64,000 nt of DNA from Streptomyces lomondensis (GTDB lineage Bacteria; Actinomycetota; Actinomycetes; Streptomycetales; Streptomycetaceae). Where the stretch lies: NCBI RefSeq assembly GCF_014651035.1, contig NZ_BMWC01000001.1, positions 1 through 64,000 of the forward strand, read 5' to 3'. The notes under the pieces were generated by a model, which made no database searches, had not been told where the DNA came from, and worked only from the letters and a program-made list of their open reading frames with translations. The position numbers were made by a program, and so were the translations under genes. This document shows, one piece after another, positions 33,728 to 41,561 of this stretch; the first letter of the stretch is position 1, and each line of letters opens with the position of its first letter.

Positions 33728-35919
33728 GCGGTCGCCTCCTGCGGGGTCGGGGCCGGGGTGCGCTCCTCGATCGGCAGCACCGGCGGCAGGTCCTTCTCGT
33801 CCTGGCCGAGGAAGACCCGGCGGACGACGCGTTCGGCGGCGCGTCCGTCGTCGTACTCGCAGAAGCGGCGCCGGAAGACGGCCCGGGTCTTCGCCGCGCC
33901 CTCGTCGCGCCAGGCATCGGTGGTGAGGATCTCCGTCAGCTCCTGCTGGGTGCAGGCGACGGGGCCCGGGGCCTCGGCCATCAGGTCGAAGTAGACGCCC
34001 CGGGTGGTGCGGTACGTCTCCCAGTCGTCGGCGTGGATGACGATCGGCCGGTCGAGGTTGGCGTAGTCGAACATGATCGAGGAGTAGTCCGTGACCAGGG
34101 CGTCCGCCGCCAGGCACAGTTCCTCGACCGGGTCGTAGGAGGAGACGTCGATGATCCGGCCCGTGCGGCGCAGGTTGGTGAGCGGGGAGGCGGCGCCGCC
34201 GTAGAAGTAGTGGCCGCGGACGAGGAGGACCGTTTCCTCGCCGAGGCGGTCGGCGAGGGCGGCGAGGTCCAGGCGCGGTGTCCAGCCGGCCTCGTAGTCG
34301 CGGTGGGTGGGCGCGTAGAGGACGGCCCGGTGGCCCGGGGCGATGCCGAGGCGGTCGCGGACGGCGCGGATGTCGGCGGCGCCGGCCGTGTAGTAGACGT
34401 CGTTGCGCGGATAGCCGTGGTCCAGGGAGACGTAGTGCGAGGGGTACGCGCGCTCCCACATGCGGGTGGTGTGGCTGTTGGACGAGACGCTGAAGTCCCA
34501 CTTGTCGATGCGCTCCAGCAACGCCTGGAAGTCCAGGCCCTGCGCGGCCGCCGGGTAGGCCATCTGGTCGAGGCCCATGCGCTTCAGCGGTGTGCCGTGG
34601 TGGGTCTGGACGTGGATCGCGTCCGGGCGCTTGACCACCGCGTTGGGGAAGTTGACGTTGTTGACCAGGTACTTGGCGGTCGCCAGCATCTCCCAGTAGC
34701 GGCGGGTGCCGGGCACGACGTGGTCGGTGCCGGGCGGCAGCAGGGCCGCGTTCTCCTCGGTCACCACCCACACGGGGTGGATCTGCGGGGCGAGTTCGGC
34801 CAGCTTGGCGGCGATCGCGGCGGGGTTGCAGGAGACGCCGCGGTTCCAGTACGCCGAGAACACCACCAGGTGGGGGTTGACCGGGCGGCCGAGCGCCCTG
34901 CGGTACTGGTGGTCGCGGAGCTTGGCGCCGACCTGGCGCCTGCGGGTCCGCAGGGCCGACCTGGCGGTGCGGCGGGTGCGGTTGACGGCCTGGAAGGCCC
35001 GGTACTTGGCGTAGGCGCCCTCTTCGAGCAGGGAGCGGCGGACGCCTTCGAGGCCGGCCGGGCGGCGGTAGCCCTCGGGGCGGCGGCGCAGGGCGGCCAG
35101 GGACGCCCGGCGGAAGAACTCCCGCGCGACCTCCTCCTCCATGCCGCCCCGGGCGAAGGTGCGCAGGCAGTCGCGGACCATGACGTCGTAGAGCACGGTG
35201 TGGGCGGCGCGACGGTCGCGGGTGAGGTCGAGGAGGGACTCGTAGCGCTCGACGAGGCCGTAGCGCTGCTCGGGCGTGACCGGGGGCAGGCTCGCGGGGC
35301 GCAGCCGGCGGTCCTCGTAGGCGACGTGCGGCAGGCAGGCGACGCGGTCGGCGAGCAGCAGGGCGGCCAGGGCGGCGTACGGCTCGTCGTCGGTGGTGAG
35401 CCGCTGCTCGTGCGCCCGCCAGAACTCCGCGCGCAGCACCCGGGTGCCGAGCAGCGGGGTCAGCCGCAGCAGGGGCGCGCAGTCGTCGAGGGCGACGTCG
35501 GCCCGGCCCGCCCGGGCGAGCAGCGAGCCGTCCCGGGAGGGCATGCCGGAGGTGTGCCAGGTGCTGCGGACGTGGTCGAGGAGCAGGACGTCCACCTCGC
35601 CGGGCAGCTCCGCCACCCGCTCGGCGACCGTGCGCGGGGCGCCGGCGGGCAGGCCGTCCTTGGCGTGGACGAAGTGCAGCCAGCGCCCGGACGCCCGTGC
35701 GGCGCCCGCCGCCCGGGCTGCGGCGTCGGGTGTCCCGTCGGGCAGCGGCAGCACCTGGACGTCCGGGGTGTGCCGCTCGGCGGTCTCCCGGGCCCAGTCG
35801 CCGACCGCGGCCACGATGACCTCGGCGTCCGGCAGGGGGTGCGCGGCGAGGGAGTCGAGGAGTTCCGTCAGATGGTCCTGCACGTTCGGCCCGTGGACGA
35901 TGACGCTGAGCTCGGCCAT
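33724..35919 (-). CDS. TagF-like CDP-glycerol glycerophosphotransferase with degenerate GT2 domain
   Basis: A 731-residue two-part protein. The N-terminal ~330 residues follow a GT2 outline but lack its key acids: the position of VDD reads AAVGDW, and the DxD position reads VHAKDG. The C-terminal half is a full TagF domain. It has YWNRGVSCNP, KYLVNNVNFP, HHGTPLKRMG with the expected catalytic His441, YGYPRNDV-like GYPRNDVYY, YAPTHRDY, LVRGHYF with a second His, and VTDYSSIMFDYANLDRP. TagF enzymes polymerise glycerol-phosphate from CDP-glycerol onto teichoic-acid linkers. The ATG at 35919 follows AAGGAG. It lies in an operon with the TagGH exporter. It may be the counterpart of S. coelicolor SCO2997. 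Confidence 0.9.
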   Translation of the reverse strand: MAELSVIVHGPNVQDHLTELLDSLAAHPLPDAEVIVAAVGDWARETAERHTPDVQVLPLPDGTPDAAARAAGAARASGRWLHFVHAKDGLPAGAPRTVAERVAELPGEVDVLLLDHVRSTWHTSGMPSRDGSLLARAGRADVALDDCAPLLRLTPLLGTRVLRAEFWRAHEQRLTTDDEPYAALAALLLADRVACLPHVAYEDRRLRPASLPPVTPEQRYGLVERYESLLDLTRDRRAAHTVLYDVMVRDCLRTFARGGMEEEVAREFFRRASLAALRRRPEGYRRPAGLEGVRRSLLEEGAYAKYRAFQAVNRTRRTARSALRTRRRQVGAKLRDHQYRRALGRPVNPHLVVFSAYWNRGVSCNPAAIAAKLAELAPQIHPVWVVTEENAALLPPGTDHVVPGTRRYWEMLATAKYLVNNVNFPNAVVKRPDAIHVQTHHGTPLKRMGLDQMAYPAAAQGLDFQALLERIDKWDFSVSSNSHTTRMWERAYPSHYVSLDHGYPRNDVYYTAGAADIRAVRDRLGIAPGHRAVLYAPTHRDYEAGWTPRLDLAALADRLGEETVLLVRGHYFYGGAASPLTNLRRTGRIIDVSSYDPVEELCLAADALVTDYSSIMFDYANLDRPIVIHADDWETYRTTRGVYFDLMAEAPGPVACTQQELTEILTTDAWRDEGAAKTRAVFRRRFCEYDDGRAAERVVRRVFLGQDEKDLPPVLPIEERTPAPTPQEATA

Positions 35920-35999
35920 CACGGGGACTCCTTCTCGCGGCTGCACCGTATGCGGTCATGGTGTCATCAATGCGACGAAACGGCCGACCGGGATGGGCC

Positions 36000-36830
36000 T
36001 CACGAGGGAACGGGCGCCTTGGGCTTCGGCTTGGGCTTGGCGGACTTGTCCCCGGTGAACGCCTCGTACTCCTTCAGGACCTCCTCCGTGGGCCCGTCCA
36101 TGAGCAGCTCCCCGCGCTCCAGCCACAGCACGCGGTCGCAGGTGTCGCGGATCGACTTGTTGTTGTGGCTGACCAGGAAGACCGTGCCCGCGTGCTTGCG
36201 CAGCTCGCGGATGCGGTCCTCGGAGCGCTTCTGGAAGGAGCGGTCGCCGGTGGCCAGGGCCTCGTCGATGAGCAGGACGTCGTGGTCCTTGGCGGCGGCG
36301 ATGGAGAAGCGGAGCCGGGCCGCCATGCCGGAGGAGTACGTGCGCATCGGCAGCGTGATGAAGTCGCCCTTCTCGTTGATGCCCGAGAAGTCGACGATGT
36401 CCTGGTAGCGGTCCCTGATCTGCTCGCGGGACATGCCCATGGCCAGGCCGCCGAGGTGCACGTTGCGCTCGCCGGTCAGGTCGTTCATCAGGGCCGCGTT
36501 GACGCCGAGCAGGGAGGGCTGGCCGTCGGTGTAGATGCGGCCGTTCTCCACGGGGAGCAGCCCGGCGACGGCCTTGAGCAGGGTCGACTTGCCGGAGCCG
36601 TTGGTGCCGATCAGGCCGATCGCCTCGCCCCGGTAGGCGACGAAGGACACGTTCTTCACGGCGTGCACCCGGCGCACGCCCGCCGCCTTCTCGGTCTGCC
36701 TGCGGCGCACGATGCGGTTGAGGGCGGCGGTCGCGGAGCCGCGTCCGGCGCCGGTGCCGTTGACGCGGTAGACGATGTCGACGCCGTCGGCGACGACGGT
36801 GGGGATCTTCTCGCTCGGGTGCTCAGCCAC
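36000..36830 (-). CDS. tagH: TagH-like polysaccharide/teichoic acid exporter ATPase
   Basis: A 276-residue ABC ATPase. Walker A is GTNGSGKST, the signature is TYSSGMAARL (the variant seen in TagH/Wzt exporters), and Walker B is DVLLIDEALATGD. It lacks the extra C-terminal domain of Wzt, so it is TagH-like without substrate-binding module. The GTG start at 36830 overlaps the permease stop by 8 bases. With the permease it should export a lipid-linked teichoic-acid-type polymer. The C-terminus is a Lys/Pro repeat. Confidence 0.92.
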   Translation of the reverse strand: MAEHPSEKIPTVVADGVDIVYRVNGTGAGRGSATAALNRIVRRRQTEKAAGVRRVHAVKNVSFVAYRGEAIGLIGTNGSGKSTLLKAVAGLLPVENGRIYTDGQPSLLGVNAALMNDLTGERNVHLGGLAMGMSREQIRDRYQDIVDFSGINEKGDFITLPMRTYSSGMAARLRFSIAAAKDHDVLLIDEALATGDRSFQKRSEDRIRELRKHAGTVFLVSHNNKSIRDTCDRVLWLERGELLMDGPTEEVLKEYEAFTGDKSAKPKPKPKAPVPS

Positions 36831-37749
36831 GGCCGTACGTCTCCTCAGCCTTCCAGAAGTAGATGAAGCCGCCGACCCCGGCGACCAGCGCCCAGCCGGC
36901 GGCGAGCGCCCACACATGGGCCGGGAGCTGGCTCGCGTGGAAGCTGTCGATCAGGGCGAAGCGCATCAGGTCGATGTAGACGGCGGCCGGGTTGGCCGCC
37001 AGGGCGACCGTCACCACGTGGGGCAGGCTGTCCTTCTGCGCCAGCTTGTCGATGCTCCACATGACACCCGAGACATACATCCAGGTGCGCAGCACGAACG
37101 GCATCAGCTGGGCGATGTCGGGGGTCTTGGCACCCATCCGGGCCATGACCATGGAGACGCCCGCGTTGAACGTGAACTGGAGGAACAGCGCCGGCAGCGC
37201 CAGCAGCCAGGACACGCCGACCGGCACCCCGAAGCAGAGCAGGATGACGACCAGGGCGCCCATCGAGAACAGCAGCTGCTGGAGCTGCTGGAGGCAGAAC
37301 GACAGCGGCAGCGCGGCGCGCGGGAAGTGCAGGGCGCGGACCAGGCCGAGGTTGCCGGAGATGGCGCGGGTGCCCGCCATGATCGAGCTCTGCGTGAACG
37401 TCCAGATGAAGACGCCCGTGACCAGGAACGGGATGTAGTCCGGCACGCCGTGCTTGGTGCCGAGCAGCACGCCGAAGATGAAGTAGTAGACCGCCGCGTT
37501 CAGCAGTGGGGTCATCACCTGCCAGACCTGGCCCAGCTTCGCCTGGCTGTACTGGGCGGTGAGCTTGGCGGTGGCGAACGCGGTGATGAAGTGGCGGCGG
37601 GCCCACAGCTGGCGGACGTACTCGGGCAGGGAGGGGCGGGCGCCGCTGACCGAGAGGCCGTGCCGGGCGGCGAGGGCCGCGAGGTCGTGATCGGCCGAGG
37701 CCGGGGGCGCGGCCGGGGTCTGGGGCGGTGTGTCGAGGACCTGGCTCAC
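36823..37749 (-). CDS. tagG: TagG-like ABC-2 type exporter permease
   Basis: A 308-residue ABC-2 permease with six transmembrane segments. The family blocks TAQYSQAKLGQVWQVMTPLLNA and HFPRAALPLSFCLQQ are clear. It forms the channel for the lipid-linked cell-wall polymer together with the ATPase encoded next. The GTG start at 37749 (VSQVLDTP) was chosen; the upstream in-frame ATG at 37830 would add Arg/Pro-rich residues that look non-coding and would run into the tetR control region. It is first in the operon tagG-tagH-tagF-GT2 and divergent from tetR. Confidence 0.92.
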   Translation of the reverse strand: MSQVLDTPPQTPAAPPASADHDLAALAARHGLSVSGARPSLPEYVRQLWARRHFITAFATAKLTAQYSQAKLGQVWQVMTPLLNAAVYYFIFGVLLGTKHGVPDYIPFLVTGVFIWTFTQSSIMAGTRAISGNLGLVRALHFPRAALPLSFCLQQLQQLLFSMGALVVILLCFGVPVGVSWLLALPALFLQFTFNAGVSMVMARMGAKTPDIAQLMPFVLRTWMYVSGVMWSIDKLAQKDSLPHVVTVALAANPAAVYIDLMRFALIDSFHASQLPAHVWALAAGWALVAGVGGFIYFWKAEETYGRG

Positions 37750-37851
37750 ATCCGCTGCTTTCGTTCGGGGGGTGTGGGACCTACGGGGTCGCGGAGGCCG
37801 GAGCGGAGGGGCTCTTACCGGACTCTTCACGACTTCTTACGTCGGGACGGG

Positions 37852-37916
37852 ACCGTATCGTCGCAACGGGAGCGTACGCCGGGTGCACGTCGGAACGCAA
37901 CCGTTTCGTCGTGACG
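37852..37916. promoter_or_regulatory. paired repeats, candidate TetR operators
   Basis: ACCGTATCGTCGCAACG (37852-37868) and ACCGTTTCGTCGTGACG (37900-37916) are two similar direct repeats starting 48 bases apart. They lie in the divergent region between tagG and tetR, the second one 15 bases before the tetR start. This fits autoregulation by the TetR protein. Confidence 0.45.
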
Positions 37917-37931
37917 CCCTATGCTGTCGGC

Positions 37932-38558
37932 ATGACGACGAAGCCCGACGAGCCCCAGCCGCCCCGGCGCCGCCGGGCCCCCGCGGGGGCGGCCGTACTG
38001 CGGGAGGACGTGACGGAAGCCATCCGGGCGGCCGTCTTCGAGGAGCTCGCGGCCGTCGGCTACGCGCGGATGTCCATCGAGGGGATCGCGCGCCGGGCGG
38101 GCGTCGGGAAGACGGCGGTCTACCGCCGCTGGCGCTCGAAACTGCACCTGGTCCTGGACATCGTCTCGGCCCTCGCCGTGCAGGGCCTGCCCGCGCCGGA
38201 CACCGGCTCCCTGGAGGGCGACCTGCGGCTGCTCTACGAGGTGACCTCCCGCGCCCTGCGCCACCCCGTCGCCTCGCAGGTCATCCCCGACCTCCAGGCC
38301 GAGGCGGCCCGCAACCCCGACATCGCCGAGGCCCTCCAGAAAGCCCTGCGCGAGGGCCAGGACGGGGTCGCCACCGGCATCGTCACGGCGGCGGAACGCC
38401 GCGGCGAACTCCGCCGGGGCCTCGACCACGACCTGGCCCTCGACCTGATCTCCGGCCCGCTCTACTGGCGCTCGGTGGTGATCCGCAGCCCGAAGCTGCC
38501 CAAGGGGTACCTGGGGGCGCTGGCCCGGGCCACGTCGGAGGCGTTGAAGGCGCTGTAG
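37932..38558 (+). CDS. TetR-family transcriptional regulator
   Basis: A 208-residue regulator. The N-terminal helix-turn-helix is typical: MSIEGIARRAGVGKTAVYRRW at about residues 53-73. The C-terminal ligand domain is of the TetR_C type found with AcrR-like regulators (ASQVIPDLQAEAARNP; SGPLYWRSVV). The ligand is unknown. The ATG at 37932 lies just after a repeat that may be its operator. It diverges from the tagGH operon and could control it. It is followed by a long hairpin terminator shared with galE. Confidence 0.9.
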   Translation: MTTKPDEPQPPRRRRAPAGAAVLREDVTEAIRAAVFEELAAVGYARMSIEGIARRAGVGKTAVYRRWRSKLHLVLDIVSALAVQGLPAPDTGSLEGDLRLLYEVTSRALRHPVASQVIPDLQAEAARNPDIAEALQKALREGQDGVATGIVTAAERRGELRRGLDHDLALDLISGPLYWRSVVIRSPKLPKGYLGALARATSEALKAL

Positions 38559-38559
38559 C

Positions 38560-38614
38560 GCCGGGCGGCGTGTCGAGGGGCGGCCGGGCCGGGCCCCTGA
38601 CCACGCCGCCCGGC
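38560..38614. terminator. bidirectional hairpin terminator
   Basis: A perfect 13-bp outer stem GCCGGGCGGCGTG (38560-38572) with CACGCCGCCCGGC (38602-38614), and an inner AGGGGC/GCCCCT pairing. It begins two bases after the tetR stop codon and lies between the convergent tetR and galE genes. Confidence 0.8.
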
Positions 38615-38798
38615 CGACTGGGCGCGGCCCTGTTTCAGCCGGCCGGCGGCGCAGCGCTGAGCCGATACCGGCCGTCACCGCTCCGGCCGCTCAGGGTGCG
38701 GCAGGGAGTTCCCGGTACGGCGCCGGTGCCCCGGTGCGGGCCGCCGGTGGCTGGTCGCGCGGTTCCCCGCGCCCCCTTGGGTCGCGGGTTCACCGGTG

Positions 38799-39779
38799 TC
38801 AGCCCCGCCTCGCCTCCGGATGCAGCCGCACCCACCCCTGCCACGCCGAGGTGATCATGTCCTGGACGTCGTGCCGGGCCTTCCAGCCCAGTTCGGTGGC
38901 GGCGCGGTCGGCGGAGGCGACGACGCGGGCCGGGTCGCCCGGGCGGCGCGGGGTGACCGTGGGCGTCCGGTCGTGGCCGGTGACCGCGTTGATGCGGTCG
39001 ATCATCTCGCGGACGGAGACGCCCTCGCCCCGGCCGATGTTGACCGTGAGGTCGCGGCCGGGGGAGGAGCGCAGGGCCCGGGCCGCCGCGACATGGGCCT
39101 CGGCCAGGTCGACGACGTGGATGTAGTCGCGTACGCAGGTGCCGTCCGGGGTCGGGTAGTCGTCGCCGAAGATCCGCGGCGGCGCGTTCTCCGTGAGCTT
39201 CTCGAAGACCATCGGGACGAGGTTGAACACGCCGACGTCCGCCAGCTCCGGGCTCGCCGCGCCCGCCACGTTGAAGTAGCGCAGGGACGCCGTCGACAGG
39301 CCGGTCGCCCGGCCCGTCGCGCGGACCAGCCACTCACCGGCGAGCTTCGTCTCGCCGTACGGCGACATCGGCACGCAGGGCGTCTCCTCCGTGACCAGGT
39401 CCACGTCCGGCATGCCGTACACCGCCGCCGAGGAGGAGAAGACGAAGGACGGCACCTCGGCCGCCGTCACGGCGTCCAGGAGGATGCGCAGGCCCTCGAC
39501 GTTCTCCCGGTAGTAGCGCAGCGGCTGCTCGACCGACTCGCCCACCTGCTTCTTCGCCGCGAGGTGGACGACGCCGGTGACCGCGTGGTCCGCGAGGGTG
39601 CGCGCGAGCCGCTCGGCGTCCAGGGTCGAGCCCACCACCAGGGGCACCCCGTCGGGCACGCGCTCGGCGATGCCGGTGGACAGGTCGTCGTACACCACCG
39701 CCTGCTCCCCCGCCGCGGTCATCGCCCGTACGACGTGCGCTCCGATGTAGCCGGCGCCGCCGGTGATCAACCAGGTCAT
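38799..39779 (-). CDS. galE: UDP-glucose 4-epimerase
   Basis: A 326-residue short-chain dehydrogenase/reductase enzyme. The NAD-binding GGAGYIGAH is at residues 7-15. The catalytic Ser is in FSSSAAVYG and Tyr-x3-Lys in SPYGETK. RYFNVAGA and the substrate block DYPTPDGTCVRDYIHVVDLAEAH are typical of GalE. It makes UDP-galactose (or UDP-GalNAc) from the glucose epimer. It lies 74 bases downstream of the GT2 gene at 39854 in the same direction, so it probably supplies that transferase or other enzymes of this locus. The ATG at 39779 is well placed. Confidence 0.93.
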   Translation of the reverse strand: MTWLITGGAGYIGAHVVRAMTAAGEQAVVYDDLSTGIAERVPDGVPLVVGSTLDAERLARTLADHAVTGVVHLAAKKQVGESVEQPLRYYRENVEGLRILLDAVTAAEVPSFVFSSSAAVYGMPDVDLVTEETPCVPMSPYGETKLAGEWLVRATGRATGLSTASLRYFNVAGAASPELADVGVFNLVPMVFEKLTENAPPRIFGDDYPTPDGTCVRDYIHVVDLAEAHVAAARALRSSPGRDLTVNIGRGEGVSVREMIDRINAVTGHDRTPTVTPRRPGDPARVVASADRAATELGWKARHDVQDMITSAWQGWVRLHPEARRG

Positions 39780-39853
39780 GTGCGGCCGTCCCCTCGTCAG
39801 TTGGCCCGTGGTGGTGGTGCCTGTGGTGGTGCGTCGTGGTCGTCGTCGTGCTC

Positions 39854-41446
39854 TCAGTGAAGCAGGCGGCGCAGTCGTCCGCGTGCGACCGACAGCACAC
39901 CGCGTACGCCGGGAGCCACCCGCAGCGCCAGCGCGCCGGAGTGGGTGGTGTACGGCTGTACGAGTACCACGCCGTGCCGGGCGCTCGGGACGGCGCTGCG
40001 GCGCAGCAGACCGGCGCCCGTGAGCGCGTGCGCCGTGACCTCGCGGCTCACGCCGTCGCGGAAGAGCAGCCGAAGGCGCAGGTCCCAGGTGCCCGCGCCG
40101 GGCGCGGCCAGGGCGGGGAGGTCGACGGCCGTCTCCGCCGACCAGGTGCCCGCGTCCGGCACGAGCGCGGTCCTACGGCATACGGCCACACCCCCGTCGT
40201 CCCGGTGCCGCCACTCCACCTCCACCGCCTCCGGCCGCGCCTGAGCCACCCGCCCGTACAGCTCGTGCAGGCGCAGCCGCAGCCGGGTGCCCCGCGCGCG
40301 TGGCCGCAGCGCCGCGTCGACGGCGAGGGGCAGCTCGCGCACCGGCCGGGTCAGCAGGGGCTCCAGGGAGATCTGCGGAAGGTCGTCCGACCAGACGGGC
40401 GTGCCGTCGGCGGCGCGGGCGTACGGCGGGCGGAGCCGGGCCGGACGGGCCGCCAGCTCCCGCAGCCGGGGCAGGTCGCGCGGCTCCGGGGAGGCCAGCA
40501 CGACCCGCCCGACCAGCCGGCCCGGAGCGGCCGGGTCGCGCGCCCAGTCGTCCGCGTCGTACTCGGCGAGATACGCCCGCGTGAGCTCCCACCACGCCCG
40601 CCGGTAGCCGGTGTCGCGCAACCCCAGTTCGCGCACGTACATCCGCAGGTCGTGGTCGAGGAACTTGGCGCGCGCGGCCCGCGCGAGTTCCTTCTGCCCG
40701 GCGCCCAGCAGGATCTCGTACGCCTGTTGGCACGCCTCCGTACGGGCCCGCCAGTTGGCGACGCCGGCCCGGTCCAGCGAGATCGACAGCCGCTCGGCGG
40801 ACCGGCGCACATGCCAGACGTACACCCGGTCCGGGACCAGGGCGACACGCGGGTCCCCGGCCAGCACGCGGGCGGTGAAGACGACGTCCTCGTACGGGAA
40901 GCGGCCCTCGGGGAAGCGGATGCCGTGCTCGCGCAGGAAGCCGGTGCGGTAGAGCTTGTTGACGCAGAGCGTGTCGTGGACCAGGCGCGGCCGCTGCGCG
41001 GGGTGCGGCACCACGGCGTGCAGCGCGTACAGGCGCGCCTGCCAGGGCACTTCGCGCCCCGAGGGCAGTTCACGCCGTACGCACAGGCCGCTCGCGACCT
41101 CCGCGCGCGCCCCGGCAGCCGCTGCGAGCAGCGCGTCGACCGCGCCGGGCGGCAGGACGTCGTCGCTGTCCAGGAACATCACGTACGGCGACGTCACCGC
41201 GTCCAGCCCGGTGTTGCGCGGGGTGCCGCAGCCGCCGCTGTTGGCCCGGCGGCGGATCACCCTCAGGCGGGGCTCGGACGCGGCGAGCCGGTGGAGCAGG
41301 CCGGCGCTGCCGTCCGTCGAGCAGTCGTCGACGGCCACGACCTCGCGCACGGCCGGGCCCTGGGCGAGCGCCGAGCGCACGGCGTCCGCCACATGGGCGG
41401 CGTCGTCGTAGCCGATGACCACGACGGCGACCTGGGAGTCCCGCAT
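39854..41446 (-). CDS. GT2 glycosyltransferase with beta-rich C-terminal domain
   Basis: A 530-residue protein. The GT-A domain has VAVDDCSTD, NSGGCGTPRN and LDSDDV (metal-binding DxD) within the first ~110 residues. Helices with KLYRTGFLREHGIRFPEG and YEDVVF follow, then a beta-rich C-terminal third. It has the same plan as 32081-33727, including the unusual NSGGC-x2-PRN motif, so the two are paralogues or partners. The start is uncertain: three ATGs lie in a 12-bp tandem repeat (41446, 41458, 41470) and no ribosome site is obvious. The shortest form is given. It is followed by galE, probably its sugar supplier. Confidence 0.87.
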   Translation of the reverse strand: MRDSQVAVVVIGYDDAAHVADAVRSALAQGPAVREVVAVDDCSTDGSAGLLHRLAASEPRLRVIRRRANSGGCGTPRNTGLDAVTSPYVMFLDSDDVLPPGAVDALLAAAAGARAEVASGLCVRRELPSGREVPWQARLYALHAVVPHPAQRPRLVHDTLCVNKLYRTGFLREHGIRFPEGRFPYEDVVFTARVLAGDPRVALVPDRVYVWHVRRSAERLSISLDRAGVANWRARTEACQQAYEILLGAGQKELARAARAKFLDHDLRMYVRELGLRDTGYRRAWWELTRAYLAEYDADDWARDPAAPGRLVGRVVLASPEPRDLPRLRELAARPARLRPPYARAADGTPVWSDDLPQISLEPLLTRPVRELPLAVDAALRPRARGTRLRLRLHELYGRVAQARPEAVEVEWRHRDDGGVAVCRRTALVPDAGTWSAETAVDLPALAAPGAGTWDLRLRLLFRDGVSREVTAHALTGAGLLRRSAVPSARHGVVLVQPYTTHSGALALRVAPGVRGVLSVARGRLRRLLH

Positions 41447-41476
41447 CACGGCATTCATCACGGCATTCATCACGGC
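41444..41476. repeat. 12-bp tandem repeat carrying the start codon
   Basis: CATCACGGCATT occurs twice in a row, plus a third partial copy (CATCACGGC). Each copy carries an in-frame ATG of the leftward glycosyltransferase gene, so copy number sets the length of its N-terminus (MNAV repeats). Confidence 0.75.
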
Positions 41477-41561
41477 GGATCGTAAGCCGGGCGAATGACA
41501 TGAAAGTGGTAACACACCATCAAACGACCCTAACGCCTCCATAGCGCCACAGAATCGGTCC

